This document shows positions 37,901 through 44,492 of a stretch of DNA of 64,000 nucleotides, piece after piece. The stretch spans positions 1 to 64,000 of the forward strand of contig MGUU01000008.1 in NCBI GenBank assembly GCA_001800135.1, in the 5' to 3' direction. Within the stretch, counting starts at the first letter, position 1; each line of letters opens with the position of its first letter. Source of the stretch: Elusimicrobia bacterium RIFCSPLOWO2_02_FULL_39_32. Lineage in GTDB: Bacteria; Elusimicrobiota; Elusimicrobia; 2-02-FULL-39-32. A program made the translations under genes and the position numbers. Below the pieces are notes generated by a model. That model did no database searches and had not been told where the DNA came from. It was given only the letters and a program-made list of their open reading frames with translations.

Positions 37901-38244
37901 TCCGGCAGTTTTAGAGAAGAAAGCGGTTGAGATTTCAAACTGTTAAAGGTTTCACTATTGAATGAACCTTTTTCAAATGGCAGGGATAAAGAAGGAGCAT
38001 GCGGCAGTTTGGCTAATTGCAGGGGAAGAGACCCACGCTCTTGATCTCTATCCTGATCCTCCTCAACTAATTTTTGCTCTTGGCTCTTTTCTTTAAGTTG
38101 AAGAGCCGCTTCTCTTCTTTCTTGCCAAATCATTGCCTCTGCAAACGGGGGAACAATACTTGAATAAATAAAAGATAACGAAAATAAAGAAGCAAATATC
38201 TTTTTGACGCAACTAAATCTTTTTTTCTTTAACTGGAATTCCAT
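25990..38244 (-). CDS. Giant exported multidomain protein with tandem triosephosphate isomerase and GAPDH-like domains
   Basis: One open frame of 4,084 residues. Order: signal peptide (about 1-37, ending AEA); TIKI/ChaN-like domain (about 130-580, HIQDAHQN near 148 and GGFHSQG near H544); SAR-repeat helices (about 690-740); membrane segments near 795-910; pseudokinase-like domain (K968, H1058, D1061, D1080). Then TIM-1 (about 1155-1400, strands 3-8 only, catalytic His and Glu lost), TIM-2 (about 1409-1690, K1416, H1507 in GHSEVRR, E1577 in YEP, YGGS at 1628) and TIM-3 (from GNWKMN, K1701, strands 1-2 only). A helical region (about 1760-2170) precedes GAPDH-1 to -4 (about 2176-2500, 2552-2855, 2912-3210, 3245-3610). 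Only GAPDH-4 keeps SCTT (C3427) and the partner H3452. About four membrane segments (3653-3770) and an unrecognised tail end it. Function unknown; a Pho-type promoter precedes it. Confidence 0.85.
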   Translation of the reverse strand: MEFQLKKKRFSCVKKIFASLFSLSFIYSSIVPPFAEAMIWQERREAALQLKEKSQEQKLVEEDQDRDQERGSLPLQLAKLPHAPSLSLPFEKGSFNSETFNSLKSQPLSSLKLPELPVVLPLQFSNFKRAYFPPKWKASDPLILHIQDAHQNEEAQKNIANSLQALIIQEKISFVGLEGAFEPIQLSNFRNYKNQESVRKVADYLLKENKISGAIHAALTSSTAIPKFIGIDDSKLYHSHVQAYKESVSQAENLKRDIEQQISQISQIKEKIYNAKLLALDQKVESYRKHEIRLGEYLKALTEEQEKVSQEISAFRKALMMEEKLDFAQVEKERKAMIQILVQKLTSPQMNRLLKSSVAYRLGHIQHAAFYNYLIQLCKNSGLDCKAYPAMESYIRYILAAETISADKLIAELKKMERLAYESLCQSEQEKNLVAQSYQLYLTKKLLDYELGPEEWKEYKNFSLQNHAPSQGLRYPTKEKIQELSNSHLEFDPQESTRFFPQLEKIASFYEYAHLRDEAMSRNLLQAISKENAKVSVFITGGFHSQGMEELLKKSNAAVITLAPKITRIESEKGTEYLSVFTQEKTPLEKLFDGEKLFVSQLMWPDRVRLFAASLIAAFDPVNAQTVFYSLTGSLGIKFKIEVQLLSDYLRRVILKKEEAKVAYDLNLSKDRKKILTVARLDSSPVGFVPHLRSNAKRFIHSMDKVKVSARNISHTVEKVTTSARKGIFRGVEQTSRSARKSIDPQGDSALISTTKSASSFVKRGGIALTTASSLGLASKDLIAYEWFQRLSSSKNSFSIILSKTIVLSYAALLVAPVQEFESIEQDYRTFLFNQHTYSQGWRGALEFTVRWMGLGFIRMNMALFGFMAQGISLLLRKQYDQNAARRDAHFISHLFVNLVFLPFHLFAFHFALVSDESSGDEVTKIVEGMITDANAREMDLGPLSIDRSGEFMDVFIPSDPKIPYVIKVPKKDLNKVLHGFALAKKYLGGISAPMSLLRNVHLVIDGRSVFYEFVIIQEKVTLLNRPFKSKRVSLKAKRALIDSVYQLEKEMYSRGIHNPDHKIDQSYGLDSNGNVTLTDFSHLSTLMHEFYLKIHDDSMDMLKYNRNFFSAISSELSDHYDFRQVRDDEFQGLWNKELSKRKPTKEVQPIFRDRFSETGLFMGVRDISPESSGAFTGQTSKALALNVGASYALIPDPRKGTASLSGESNVTVARKIQRAVKGKGETLAAIIVVNLSEEDLKRDDTGNLKRDSLENRFKREFREKLMGFVNQPKALRSAVVVPQVIDKEGNPILLSKEDAHGFYRAAGNALYPMLRSKGEIAQASKPHLRQLFQEEADRVKILLGGKTPERSQLSDYLKKLAHEVDGIFIGSETVAKDPNGIQKMLEIISKFYHARAPTPVGALRGPPMAVVDFTKIHGNSSIQTAAIIQSALAENSNLREMTTVLIPANLDLTRVGNVISENRLFNPGQQAEPTNLHFALQDLEDFSDPYLTQVKRDGYTYVLIGHSEVRRFFGVGDPIVNEQALAVIRNGLIPVIAIGERNRAEGDWKQGLHKQTKAVLNGISLRDLPKIKIAYEPIDFIGSGTSMSADQMHEANQIIAGAIREHIKEQGGASLSESDPIPVGILYGGSVKPSSVYGQSGGWERRTWLSLLRRLPEVIGGLIGTRSIIPGDPDRISDRFAENALAKGKAVRGVSGGNWKMNIHTLEDAVRRAEAFSKNIKKNQWKGEFFFAVPASMGGELAWRFRGKYAPTSIKPLEWTGRQKAINRAINEFWNSWEDENQSSSIESLTQALNKLHELYSADEQLKRHGVSWYKIFSQSLLSNLFANSKRLIPASQILIGLRYAPLRVAMDQIKDEKVKGLIQGVVGDKGTFHDLDKNQLSSLYSKLTRHFKLTEYESVLLRHVIWPTETARAQYSPQELEEVQRYWKRLLEDAARAIKDENVFLSGKIRAIWTLRDIALNRNLDSIDPEIYSKAILALESAPSQPGILGKNRNDVLQEMAGIQEKIKTDSSENMILSMMEDLAYDNPSLVEEIRRLKDLYQDIKRDLSSDTSDDEINSAFSFKQGLIESSYPWERQMEKILMELTDILHVENEPSSSVRDKRAIREILLEEIYFTLIWGGIRPYLIRKLKLARDEKNAPEAQPTQSNAKELALHHLAPILEDEKDEPTEVTLMVPVEIVLDVDGAFGKRDNLSIKNTAVQIVRRALGDKRGQGFNPNFEISTIYGINNDNEFQAFYDHLKANPYQGRFQFDLKVDKFQSNSEWSISIYSQGQTKTIVIKPGKYVSYSSESPKDVIFLTDQDPDDFDDDPRQRPWHEGRMAHVLNPELDPPVDTNPKPRVRYHNTGLTTALSPLIEYLDGALNHKLKQWELISVVPGESHILQKKSDQAARNLRLHGVKKGLGEKWESHTHEGAGYAQLNLILDEGIKMDVEGMMEILRSANLQGWPIYFAEGGWIPNSISVQEHDKPLILDKSISVQGNGRLVTLRAWIPDWVAADNILKEIQSSAERREKDEFENDFYLKTLQQRQDQVNLSAQSIPQHPEKTGKKSEPKIIGIYGGDEVVSGQLIKQLRGKEDVILKYIYVEETTENPLDTNVFVAYLRQIMPQSDIEIAPDGDSIIINHSSPIKVIFSKALGTIKKGEKIDPNKVLPNWQKLGIDTVIYAHKAAGGQIDPEHHRQMGAKNIVMATDEMTPVEMAVNLTRTAFADLDMLGHVVHTNSAIDPTRDRSHDIVVGSKILPAPMANLLPKVMRKGYLQVQSSQYDAHLTAVTFTLDRKLTKEEVVSRLKKVAEASGSRLKVLEPYDSLRPSLVQGESSIYFDPRSVIVDHRTVTVLFGYDFANVWAAAVLDAVQDPDKYKREESLERDKEKSVSSSDSDKKPFKSDRKMVPEGQRYIPAPVAKLKRESKGVYNRVAVEISDIPFDSNQRNPLDHFASSLVIDLMGDERLSLNFYGVKNVSDVLFLYHAIKKRLPKHIRIYLDGFDVKKFEKYKNDFEKQGFTYLYIQGAKIKISSESILKDSKILNEDNIDSILVVSDDLEDMSAYEALREPYHLNGVRHVRPSMDGLLILKNYLKESLALRGLDDTSIRIFSTVPLRNSEFAVSYRTDGYRVETPTRLEGDLHNFVIEFDEELERDAVIALVGEMVRASGGRIEVTEEALASLDMVDNPVLAMISKPQITGKGRLWALPIWMGESGLAQAMIENLAQDAEDNPGNSKNKRQTATYSILPSVVPLEPKPRIKEMNGGKADLIISAVGGRTGKNMLLAAIGDPNVNILGVTLYKPTEEKVIATAKALNNDTVYGRPGIKFEYAGWDDKTNTFVILAGNNEKGWLRIDVFDGSSLSGLERQIAELRAKGFHPIYLHAAGSGYHRFKEKDWFEIQGDIMIYGNPGKGESLLVIPGAMNLQDKALQELIRAEEIFTLGSCTTGALAVALYFVKHMADFVSAITLHELTNDQRLNHGPLHDVMERMFAAARTMLLSSSGAGQTIGKAMPELIGRTTAVALREGYGGASVVNVRIKLKPEYVGIPTEDVKEIFRQAYERPEMSGIFHLHDKPYPIDSDEVKGYLHSSVLDLNSVRVEGEFLSFDAWYDNERGFSSRMIGLAKILTIIRSFEGKTTATATLNFVRDGLLPRWFSIQYTAEEYVRKASLRENLLFIGTVAFALAIENLLHLLFTGNVSLPSFETFNGLVWGSFWLAHLAEFIYFRIKGQPEKAPFGNVVVAGLVSAVNIFVLPILATTFFHALGVNIPWLENLTVLLLSFPTHQFANYLGSAKIGKTFKEAKGIQVKKSSSSKNSRTYSISDGFARAISKLEKEERLYSFSNMQKIVPMILQNTAQSLDVQTVLGDKGISNPALDLLRAVDDPQEFYEYLGQKLQEETGSTMSSKEINRSLSQVVLAGFKNDKFQNVLVKSKMEDYSSTVALLDPLVKNKVRYAEQIISAYHLSAKGVSNSRLTILSGNLSEAEIWAINRLSVKRGISLEVKADPGLIRFREGNYSLDPAVLDEIVGTVRQKSSVPLRLFIPRNLVGNLKELLDNIEQYENLKNAVISFLSLIGNSLNATPLLDTNMQEDIQEIGVFAQQQ

Positions 38245-38355
38245 AAAATTTCTCCTCTTTTTATCCTTTAAGTTTCAAATGCTAATATGAATTGAATAAT
38301 AAGTATAAACTTGACCCATTTCATTTAAACTCGTTTTACTTAAACCTTAAGAAAA

Positions 38356-38421
38356 ATTTTATTAAAAACAGCCATAACTTTTCTTAAACTTTTTGTAAAT
38401 TTTTTGTGACAAAAATGAAAC
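38356..38421 (-). promoter_or_regulatory. Pho-type promoter of the giant gene
   Basis: On the minus strand: GTTTCAT, GTCACAA, TTTACAA on an 11-bp pitch (38393-38421), with TTTAAGA continuing the series (38382-38388). TTTAATAAAAT (38356-38366) follows exactly 26 bp after the third repeat. The porin-pst promoter has the same order and the same 26-bp distance. A second candidate -10 (TATACT) lies nearer the gene. Regulation by PhoB is inferred. Confidence 0.65.
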
Positions 38422-38575
38422 GTTTCATGAGAAAAAAAGATATTTTCAGACTAAAAAGTCTAAATATATCACATGAAAGTCAGGGAGGGGCGATCTAAAG
38501 AATAAATTCTTGCAATATGATTTCTAGGTAGTTAAAGAAATAGAGGATATTGTGTTATCTAGCTATTTTTTTATT

Positions 38576-39235
38576 TCAAACAGCATGGTGTCGGATATCT
38601 TTTCCCAACACCATGTAGATGACATCCTCGGCAATATTCGTAGCGTGATCCCCAATCTTTTCTAAATTCCTGGAAATTAAAATAAGATCAATAAATTGTT
38701 TTGCCTTTAAGGGGGAATTCTTAACCAAATCCAAAACATCCTCAAAAACTTTAGATTTTAAAGTATCCAGCTCCTCATCCTTTTCTAATACGCTCTTGGC
38801 AAGTTCCACATCCCTTTTAGCAAAAGCATCTAAACTTTGCTTAACCATTTCCTGCGCAATGGAGGACATCTTTGGAATCTCATAAATAGGCGCGATGGGT
38901 ATCTCTTTTAAAAAATGGAACGAGGAGGTCTGGGCAATATTAACCGCTTGATCTGCAACCCGTTCTAGCTCTGAATTGATTTTAGTGGCTGCCATAATGG
39001 TTCTTAAGTCAGTTGCTTCTGGCTGATAGAGAGCTAATATCTTCACTCCCGTCTCATCAATCTCCATTTGCAGCTTGTTAATTTTTTCTTCCCTTTCCAG
39101 CACTTGGCTACAGAGTTCCTGATTTCTTTCATTTAATATCTTTGCGGATAAAGAAATCATCTCTTCAGCTAAACTTCCCATATAAAGAACTTTTTCTTTA
39201 ATGCTGTTTATTTCCTCTTCAATATGACTTTTCAT
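38576..39235 (-). CDS. phoU: Phosphate transport system regulator PhoU
   Basis: 219 aa, all-helical, with the two PhoU repeats. The metal-binding-type block is AATKINSELERVADQAVNIAQ in the first half and ISRNLEKIGDHATNIAEDVIY in the second. PhoU links PstSCAB activity to PhoR and represses the regulon when phosphate is plentiful. It is the last gene of the porin-pst operon, 79 nt after pstB. The giant gene's promoter lies just beyond it. Confidence 0.95.
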   Translation of the reverse strand: MKSHIEEEINSIKEKVLYMGSLAEEMISLSAKILNERNQELCSQVLEREEKINKLQMEIDETGVKILALYQPEATDLRTIMAATKINSELERVADQAVNIAQTSSFHFLKEIPIAPIYEIPKMSSIAQEMVKQSLDAFAKRDVELAKSVLEKDEELDTLKSKVFEDVLDLVKNSPLKAKQFIDLILISRNLEKIGDHATNIAEDVIYMVLGKDIRHHAV

Positions 39236-39314
39236 TAATCACACCTCTCATATAACCTATTTAATCCTAAAATAATATCTCTTTAGCGATTTAAAAATGA
39301 TCCTTAAAACAAAT

Positions 39315-40070
39315 TTATCCATACCTGCCGGAAATATAATCTTCCGTATCCTTTTTTGTCGGATTAGTAAATATTTTACTTGTCGGCCCATCTTCAATTA
39401 ATTCGCCTAAAAGAAGAAAAGCGGTCTGATCAGAAATTCTTGCTGCTTGCTGCATATTATGGGTAACTATAATGATAGTGTAATGATCTTTAAGTTCACG
39501 CATCAGTTCTTCAATTCTAGCTGTGGACTGGGGATCTAATGCAGAACAAGGCTCATCCATAAGCAATAGATCAGGTTTTACAGCCAAAAGCCTGGCGATA
39601 CAAAGCCTTTGTTTTTGTTCCAATGACAGATGAAGCGCTGACGTATGTAGCTTGTCTTTTAAATCATCCCAAAGGAGCACTAATTTTAAACACCTTTCCA
39701 CAATCTCATCTAAAGAATTTTTACTAATATGGTTATGTATTCTCTGGCCAAAAGCAACATTTTCATAAATAGAAAGAGGAAAAGGATTTGGGCGCTGAAA
39801 CACCATTCCCACTCTTTTTCGCAAAGTCACCAAATCGGTCTTTGAATCTAAGATATTCATCCCGTCAATAAAAACCTCTCCTTGCATCTTCACCCCTTCT
39901 ACTAAATCATTCATTCTATTAAAGACGCGAAGCAAGGTGGATTTGCCGCAACCAGAAGGACCAATAATTGCAGTGATCTGTTTTTCTTCAATGGCAATTT
40001 GAATATTTTTAAGAGCATGAAAATCGCTGTACCAAAGATTCAATTGATTTACATTTACTTTAAAGCTCAT
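39315..40070 (-). CDS. pstB: Phosphate ABC transporter ATPase PstB, copy with degenerate signature motif
   Basis: 251 aa. Walker A is GPSGCGKST (about residues 37-45), the Q-loop is VFQRPNPFP, Walker B is LLLMDEP and the switch histidine is in [11 protein letters not shown], all canonical. The ABC signature LSGGQ is replaced by LSLEQKQR (about residue 148). Such a subunit cannot complete the partner's ATP site but can use a signature donated in trans. It starts with a 4-nt ATGA overlap at the end of the other pstB. Confidence 0.93.
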   Translation of the reverse strand: MSFKVNVNQLNLWYSDFHALKNIQIAIEEKQITAIIGPSGCGKSTLLRVFNRMNDLVEGVKMQGEVFIDGMNILDSKTDLVTLRKRVGMVFQRPNPFPLSIYENVAFGQRIHNHISKNSLDEIVERCLKLVLLWDDLKDKLHTSALHLSLEQKQRLCIARLLAVKPDLLLMDEPCSALDPQSTARIEELMRELKDHYTIIIVTHNMQQAARISDQTAFLLLGELIEDGPTSKIFTNPTKKDTEDYISGRYG

Positions 40071-40813
40071 CCGAATTTACCTCTAATATAGTCATCTGTG
40101 CGCTTATCTAAAGGAGCAGTAAACATCTTAGCTGTTTTGTCAATTTCAATCAGTTCTCCATTTAAAAAAAATGCGGTTCTATCTCCTACCCTTGCAGCCT
40201 GTTTAACGTTATTGGTTACTAATACGATTGTATAACTCTCTTTTAATTCCAACATCGCCTGTTCAACTTTTGCTGTAGAGATAGGATCCAACCCGGAACA
40301 AGGCTCATCAAATAAAATCAGTTCAGGTTCAACAGCCAGTGTTCTTGCTATACAAAGCCGCTGTTGTTGTCCACCTGACAATTTAAACGCAGATGTGTTT
40401 AAACGATCTTTAACCTCTTCCCAAAGATAAGCTTTTTTTAAAGCCTGCTCTACGATCTTTTCTAAATTTTTTTTCTTTTTTTCACCATGAATTCTGGCAC
40501 CATAAGCAACATTTTCAAAAATCGTCAATGGTAGAGGAAGAGGCAGGGCAAAGACCATCCCAACTTTTTTTCGCAAAAATTGGGCATCCAACATTTTAAT
40601 ATTTTTTTGATCTAGCTCTACTCTTCCATTCACTTTAAAGCCATTCTCCAACTCATTCATACGATTCAACATTCTTAAAAAAGTGGTTTTGCCGCTATTA
40701 GATGGCCCAATAATGCTTAATATCTCATTTTCATAAATTTCTAAATTTATATCCTTTAAAACCTGAAAAGAGTCAAACCAAATATTAAGATGCTCTATCT
40801 TAATCTTTACCAT
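40067..40813 (-). CDS. pstB: Phosphate ABC transporter ATPase PstB paralogue lacking Q-loop glutamine and switch histidine
   Basis: 248 aa. The ABC signature LSGGQQQR is intact and Walker A is GPSNSGKTT. The Q-loop reads VFALPLPLP (Gln to Ala) and the switch histidine position reads [10 protein letters not shown] (His to Asn). These losses are complementary to those of the adjacent pstB, so the pair should form a heterodimer with one good and one degenerate ATP site. It overlaps pstA by 7 nt and the next pstB by 4 nt, which favours matched synthesis. Confidence 0.93.
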   Translation of the reverse strand: MVKIKIEHLNIWFDSFQVLKDINLEIYENEILSIIGPSNSGKTTFLRMLNRMNELENGFKVNGRVELDQKNIKMLDAQFLRKKVGMVFALPLPLPLTIFENVAYGARIHGEKKKKNLEKIVEQALKKAYLWEEVKDRLNTSAFKLSGGQQQRLCIARTLAVEPELILFDEPCSGLDPISTAKVEQAMLELKESYTIVLVTNNVKQAARVGDRTAFFLNGELIEIDKTAKMFTAPLDKRTDDYIRGKFG

Positions 40814-41652
40814 TTCTTTTTTTTCCTAAACTGGTAACGGATAACAATAGCGACCAAGTTCATAAAAAAAACCAAAATCAATAAAACCAAAGCTGTCCCA
40901 TACCTAATTTTTTCATCTACATTTGGAACTTGAGTGGAAATAACATAAAGATGATAGGGTAAAGCCATTGCCTGATCAAAGATACTCTTAGGAAATTGCG
41001 GCAAATAGAACGCAGCAACTGTAAAAAGAATAGGAGCAGTTTCACCCGCAGCGCGTCCTACCCCTAAAATAGTGCCTGTGAGAATTCCGGGAATTGCGTT
41101 GCCAAGAACAATATGCCTGATCGTTTGCCATTTGCTAGCCCCTAAAGAATAACTGACTTCGCGGAAAGAGGTGGGTACGCTCTCTAAAGCTTCGCGCGAG
41201 GCAGTAATAATGATTGGCAAGATCATGATCCCCAAGGTAAGCGATCCTGACAAAATGGAAGCTCCAAATTTAAAAAAAATCACAAAAAATGCAAGACCAA
41301 AAAGACCGTAAACCACAGAAGGCACGCCTGCTAAATTAACAATAGATAATTTAATCAAACGGTTTAAAAAATGTTCTTTAGTATATTCGCTTAAATAAAT
41401 CGCAGCGCCCAGTCCAATAGGCAAAGCAAAAAGAATCGCTCCGAAAACAATATAGATGGTTCCAATAATAGCTGGGAAGATGCCGCCAGCCCGCATTCCC
41501 TGACGAGGAATATCAGTTAAAAACTGCCAGGTCATTGCAGGAAAACCCTTTTGGATGATAATGCAAACAATCAGACCCACAGGCAAAATAATAAGCAGTG
41601 TTGCCAAAAATAAAATAAAAAAAGCGATTTTTTCTGTTTTTTTCGAATCCAT
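40807..41652 (-). CDS. pstA: Phosphate ABC transporter permease PstA
   Basis: 281 aa with six predicted membrane helices. The family sequence MTWQFLTDIPRQGMRAGGI and the coupling-loop segment EVSYSLGASKWQTIRHIVLG, which contacts the ATPases, are present. It partners PstC in the inner membrane. Its start codon shares one base with the pstC stop codon (TAATG). Confidence 0.95.
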   Translation of the reverse strand: MDSKKTEKIAFFILFLATLLIILPVGLIVCIIIQKGFPAMTWQFLTDIPRQGMRAGGIFPAIIGTIYIVFGAILFALPIGLGAAIYLSEYTKEHFLNRLIKLSIVNLAGVPSVVYGLFGLAFFVIFFKFGASILSGSLTLGIMILPIIITASREALESVPTSFREVSYSLGASKWQTIRHIVLGNAIPGILTGTILGVGRAAGETAPILFTVAAFYLPQFPKSIFDQAMALPYHLYVISTQVPNVDEKIRYGTALVLLILVFFMNLVAIVIRYQFRKKKKW

Positions 41653-42518
41653 TATATTTTTTTTCTATGTAAAAATAGATCTGCAGTCACATTGATCATA
41701 AAACTTACAACAAAAAGCACAATTCCAATAGCGAATAAAGCAAAGTAATGTTCACTGCCAACAACAGCTTCACCCATCTCAGCGGCAATGGTTGCTGTCA
41801 GTGTCCTAACAGGTTGTAAAATGCTCGTAGGAATGACTGCAGCATTACCAGTAATCATCATTACTGCCATGGTTTCACCAATCACTCTGCCTAAGCCTAA
41901 CATGACAGCTGCAAAAATTCCAGAAGAAGCTGCGGGCAGGAGAACACGATAAATAGCCTGCCACTTTGTAGCTCCTAAAGCTAAAGCTCCCTCTTTATAA
42001 GATTTAGGCACAGAATAGAGCGCATCTTCTGCAATAGAAACTATGGTGGGCATGGCCATAAAAGCCAACATGATAGAGCCTGAAAGCGCGGTTAAACCTG
42101 TTGGGATATGAAAAATATTTTTTACCCAAGGAACTAAAGTCACCATGCCAATAAATCCCAATACTACGCTAGGGATAGCTGCTAGGAGTTCTATTCCAGC
42201 TTTTAAAATCTCTTTTATGCTAGGGGGAGAAACTTCAGCAATAAAAATAGCGCAACCCACTCCAATAGGAATAGAGATAACCGCAGCGCCAAAGGTTACT
42301 AAAAGAGATCCTAAAATTAAGGGTAAAATCTCTAATTGAGCTGGCTCTGAAATCGGATACCAATTTTTTCCAAAAAGAAACTGGCCTGGAGTTATAAACT
42401 CAAGTAAGGCAAGCCCTTCTTTCAACAAAAATAAAAAGATAAGTATTACAAAAAAAATTGAAGCTAATCCTGAAATCAGGATAAGTTTTTCTATAATAAA
42501 CTCTTTAAATTTTTGCAC
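41652..42518 (-). CDS. pstC: Phosphate ABC transporter permease PstC
   Basis: 288 aa with six membrane helices. The coupling loop reads YKEGALALGATKWQAIYRVLL. The preceding AGIELLAAIPSVVLGFIG block is typical of PstC. It starts 3 nt after pstS ends and is translationally coupled to pstA. Confidence 0.95.
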   Translation of the reverse strand: MQKFKEFIIEKLILISGLASIFFVILIFLFLLKEGLALLEFITPGQFLFGKNWYPISEPAQLEILPLILGSLLVTFGAAVISIPIGVGCAIFIAEVSPPSIKEILKAGIELLAAIPSVVLGFIGMVTLVPWVKNIFHIPTGLTALSGSIMLAFMAMPTIVSIAEDALYSVPKSYKEGALALGATKWQAIYRVLLPAASSGIFAAVMLGLGRVIGETMAVMMITGNAAVIPTSILQPVRTLTATIAAEMGEAVVGSEHYFALFAIGIVLFVVSFMINVTADLFLHRKKI

Positions 42519-42520
42519 AA

Positions 42521-43381
42521 CTATTTTTTGATAGGGACAAAATCAGTTTTTTGAACAATCTCCTGCCCCTCTTTAGAGAGCATGAAATCAACAAATTTTT
42601 TTACAAGAGCTTGAGGTTGGCCATTGGTATAGATAAGCAATGGTCTAGATATAGGATAAGCGCCAGTAATGACATTTTCTATGGTTGGCTCAATAGTTTT
42701 AGACTTTCCATCTTTGGCAACAAAAATGGTCTTTTGTTTTGGAGAAATATATCCCATCCCATAATAACCAATAGCTCCGGGATTAGTTGCAATTTCATCT
42801 GCAATCGCTTGAGACGAAGGCATCATTAAGGCGCTGGCAGCGAACTCTTCTTTACCAGAAAGATTTCCTTTTCTTAATACATGTTCCTTAAAATAAACAT
42901 GCGTGCCAGAATTTACTTCTCTAGAAAGGATGACGATCTTTAAATCTTTTCCTCCCAACTCCTTCCAATTAGAAATCTTGCCTGTAAAAATATCAGCCAG
43001 TTGCCCTATTGTCAACTGTTTAATAGGATTTTGAGGATTTACCACAACAGCTAACCCATCCAGACCCACCTTAATTTCATAAGGCACGATCCCTTTTTTC
43101 TTTGCAATGGCGATCTCCTTTTCTTTAATGTTTCTGGAAGAATTGGCAATGTCGCAAGTACCGCTAATCAAACTAGAAATCCCGGTTCCTGATCCTCCGC
43201 CTGTCACAGCCACAAAATCACCTGGATTTTTTTCCATGTAATTTTCTGCCCAAGCTTGAGATAAATTAACCATGGTGTCCGATCCTTTGATTTGAATCGA
43301 ATTTCTACTGCTTGCAGCATATAGAAAACCTGCTGTTAAAGATAAAATCAAACTCATGACTATTTTTTTAGTTGGTTTCAT
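42521..43381 (-). CDS. pstS: Periplasmic phosphate-binding protein PstS
   Basis: 286 aa with a signal peptide (about residues 1-22, ending LYAAS). The binding-protein blocks QIKGSDTMVNLSQAW, AVTGGGSGTGISSLISGTCD and SREVNSGTHVYFKEHVL carry the phosphate-contacting Ser/Thr/Asp/Arg residues expected for the family. It belongs to the shorter PstS type common outside enterobacteria. It follows the porin by 19 nt, in the same operon. Confidence 0.95.
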   Translation of the reverse strand: MKPTKKIVMSLILSLTAGFLYAASSRNSIQIKGSDTMVNLSQAWAENYMEKNPGDFVAVTGGGSGTGISSLISGTCDIANSSRNIKEKEIAIAKKKGIVPYEIKVGLDGLAVVVNPQNPIKQLTIGQLADIFTGKISNWKELGGKDLKIVILSREVNSGTHVYFKEHVLRKGNLSGKEEFAASALMMPSSQAIADEIATNPGAIGYYGMGYISPKQKTIFVAKDGKSKTIEPTIENVITGAYPISRPLLIYTNGQPQALVKKFVDFMLSKEGQEIVQKTDFVPIKK

Positions 43382-43400
43382 AAAATCACCTCTTTCTCAC

Positions 43401-44438
43401 TCAAAATTTCGCTTCTGTATGAATAAAAAATATGCTTTCATCCTGCCGGGTTAGAGACCTTCTTTCTTGCTGAGTATAAAGATGATCCAAAGCAACTCTC
43501 ACCCCTTTAGTTACTTGATATCCTAAACCTGAGAAAAAGCGCATCCTACTATCTCCACCAAAGTGAATGTCAGGATCATACTTGTCAAACCTGGCAAATA
43601 ACCAAAACTTTTCTATTGGCGTGACAACAGTATAAAACGAAAAGCCTTCTCCCCTAGAGGGCGCAGCTTGCGCGCTATTGTCCGCATTAAAATAATTCCC
43701 TGCCAGATTCAGATATTTTGACTCGTATGAGAGTCCGCCATAGAGCCTGTCTCTCAAGGTTGTTTCGTTCTTTTCACCTTTATGGACCAACGCGTTTAGT
43801 TTCAATCCTTTGAATAGCTCATGCGTTCTTTCAAAAGGAATAATCGCAACTTTTCCTGTATAATCTTTAAACCTTCCACCTCCGCTATAGGATGTGGTTT
43901 CATTGCCTCCAGTTCCATCGCTGCCTGTGCCTTCTCCATTGCCAATCATGGCATCATAAGCAAAAAAAGGAATTTGCCCGCTTAGCCGAACCCCTCTGTC
44001 AGAGGCAGGAAGAAGTCCCTCTATATCTTCCAATATTTTACTCACAAAACGATGTTTCCAGATTCCCTCTTCAAATCCACGCCAAGGGTTTGCAACAAGT
44101 CCAAAGAATAGTTTTGCAGCCTTATGCAAGTTCAATCGAAGCTCTGCATTCTTTAAAAAGATTCGATTATTCTTATTGTCGCGTGAGGTAAGATTCGCTT
44201 CTAGGTTAATAAATGCGCTGACTTTATCATCAACCTTTGCATCCATATTAAGATAAATTCTTGAGACCTCAAAAGCGCTATAATTTTGGGCAGTGGTTCC
44301 ATTCTGTAAATGTTGGGATGCGACAAATTCATAGTGCGCAAAAATAAGACCACCCGGTTTCACTTCTAAAGCGCTGGCAGCTTGCGAATAAATTATTCCT
44401 AAGGTAAGAACTGTCATGACCACAGATATTGATTTCAT
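43401..44438 (-). CDS. Outer-membrane porin of the phosphate operon (OprP/OprO-like)
   Basis: About 345 aa. The ATG at 44438 begins a normal signal peptide (MKSISVVMTVLTLGIIYSQA, cleaved near ASA); the in-frame GTG at 44471 would add a charged extension before it. The mature protein looks like a beta-barrel with YEFVASQHLQNGTTAQNYS and a closing LTRQDESIFFIHTEAKF, ending in phenylalanine. It is the first gene behind the Pho-type promoter and lies upstream of pstS, so it probably passes phosphate or other anions. Family membership is judged from pattern and position. Confidence 0.75.
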   Translation of the reverse strand: MKSISVVMTVLTLGIIYSQAASALEVKPGGLIFAHYEFVASQHLQNGTTAQNYSAFEVSRIYLNMDAKVDDKVSAFINLEANLTSRDNKNNRIFLKNAELRLNLHKAAKLFFGLVANPWRGFEEGIWKHRFVSKILEDIEGLLPASDRGVRLSGQIPFFAYDAMIGNGEGTGSDGTGGNETTSYSGGGRFKDYTGKVAIIPFERTHELFKGLKLNALVHKGEKNETTLRDRLYGGLSYESKYLNLAGNYFNADNSAQAAPSRGEGFSFYTVVTPIEKFWLFARFDKYDPDIHFGGDSRMRFFSGLGYQVTKGVRVALDHLYTQQERRSLTRQDESIFFIHTEAKF

Positions 44439-44492
44439 TGATTTTATCCATCTCCTTTGATCGCTTACCAAAATTTTACTGTACTTGTTTTC

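Noticed and set aside
25990-38244. The giant frame as a fusion error of several genes.
   Set aside because: No stop codons, smooth base composition, no internal promoter plus ribosome-binding site that I could see, and minus-strand coding signals continue between domains.
44439-44471. GTG start of the phosphate-operon porin at 44471.
   Set aside because: It would place a charged stretch before the signal peptide and would overlap the ribosome-binding region.
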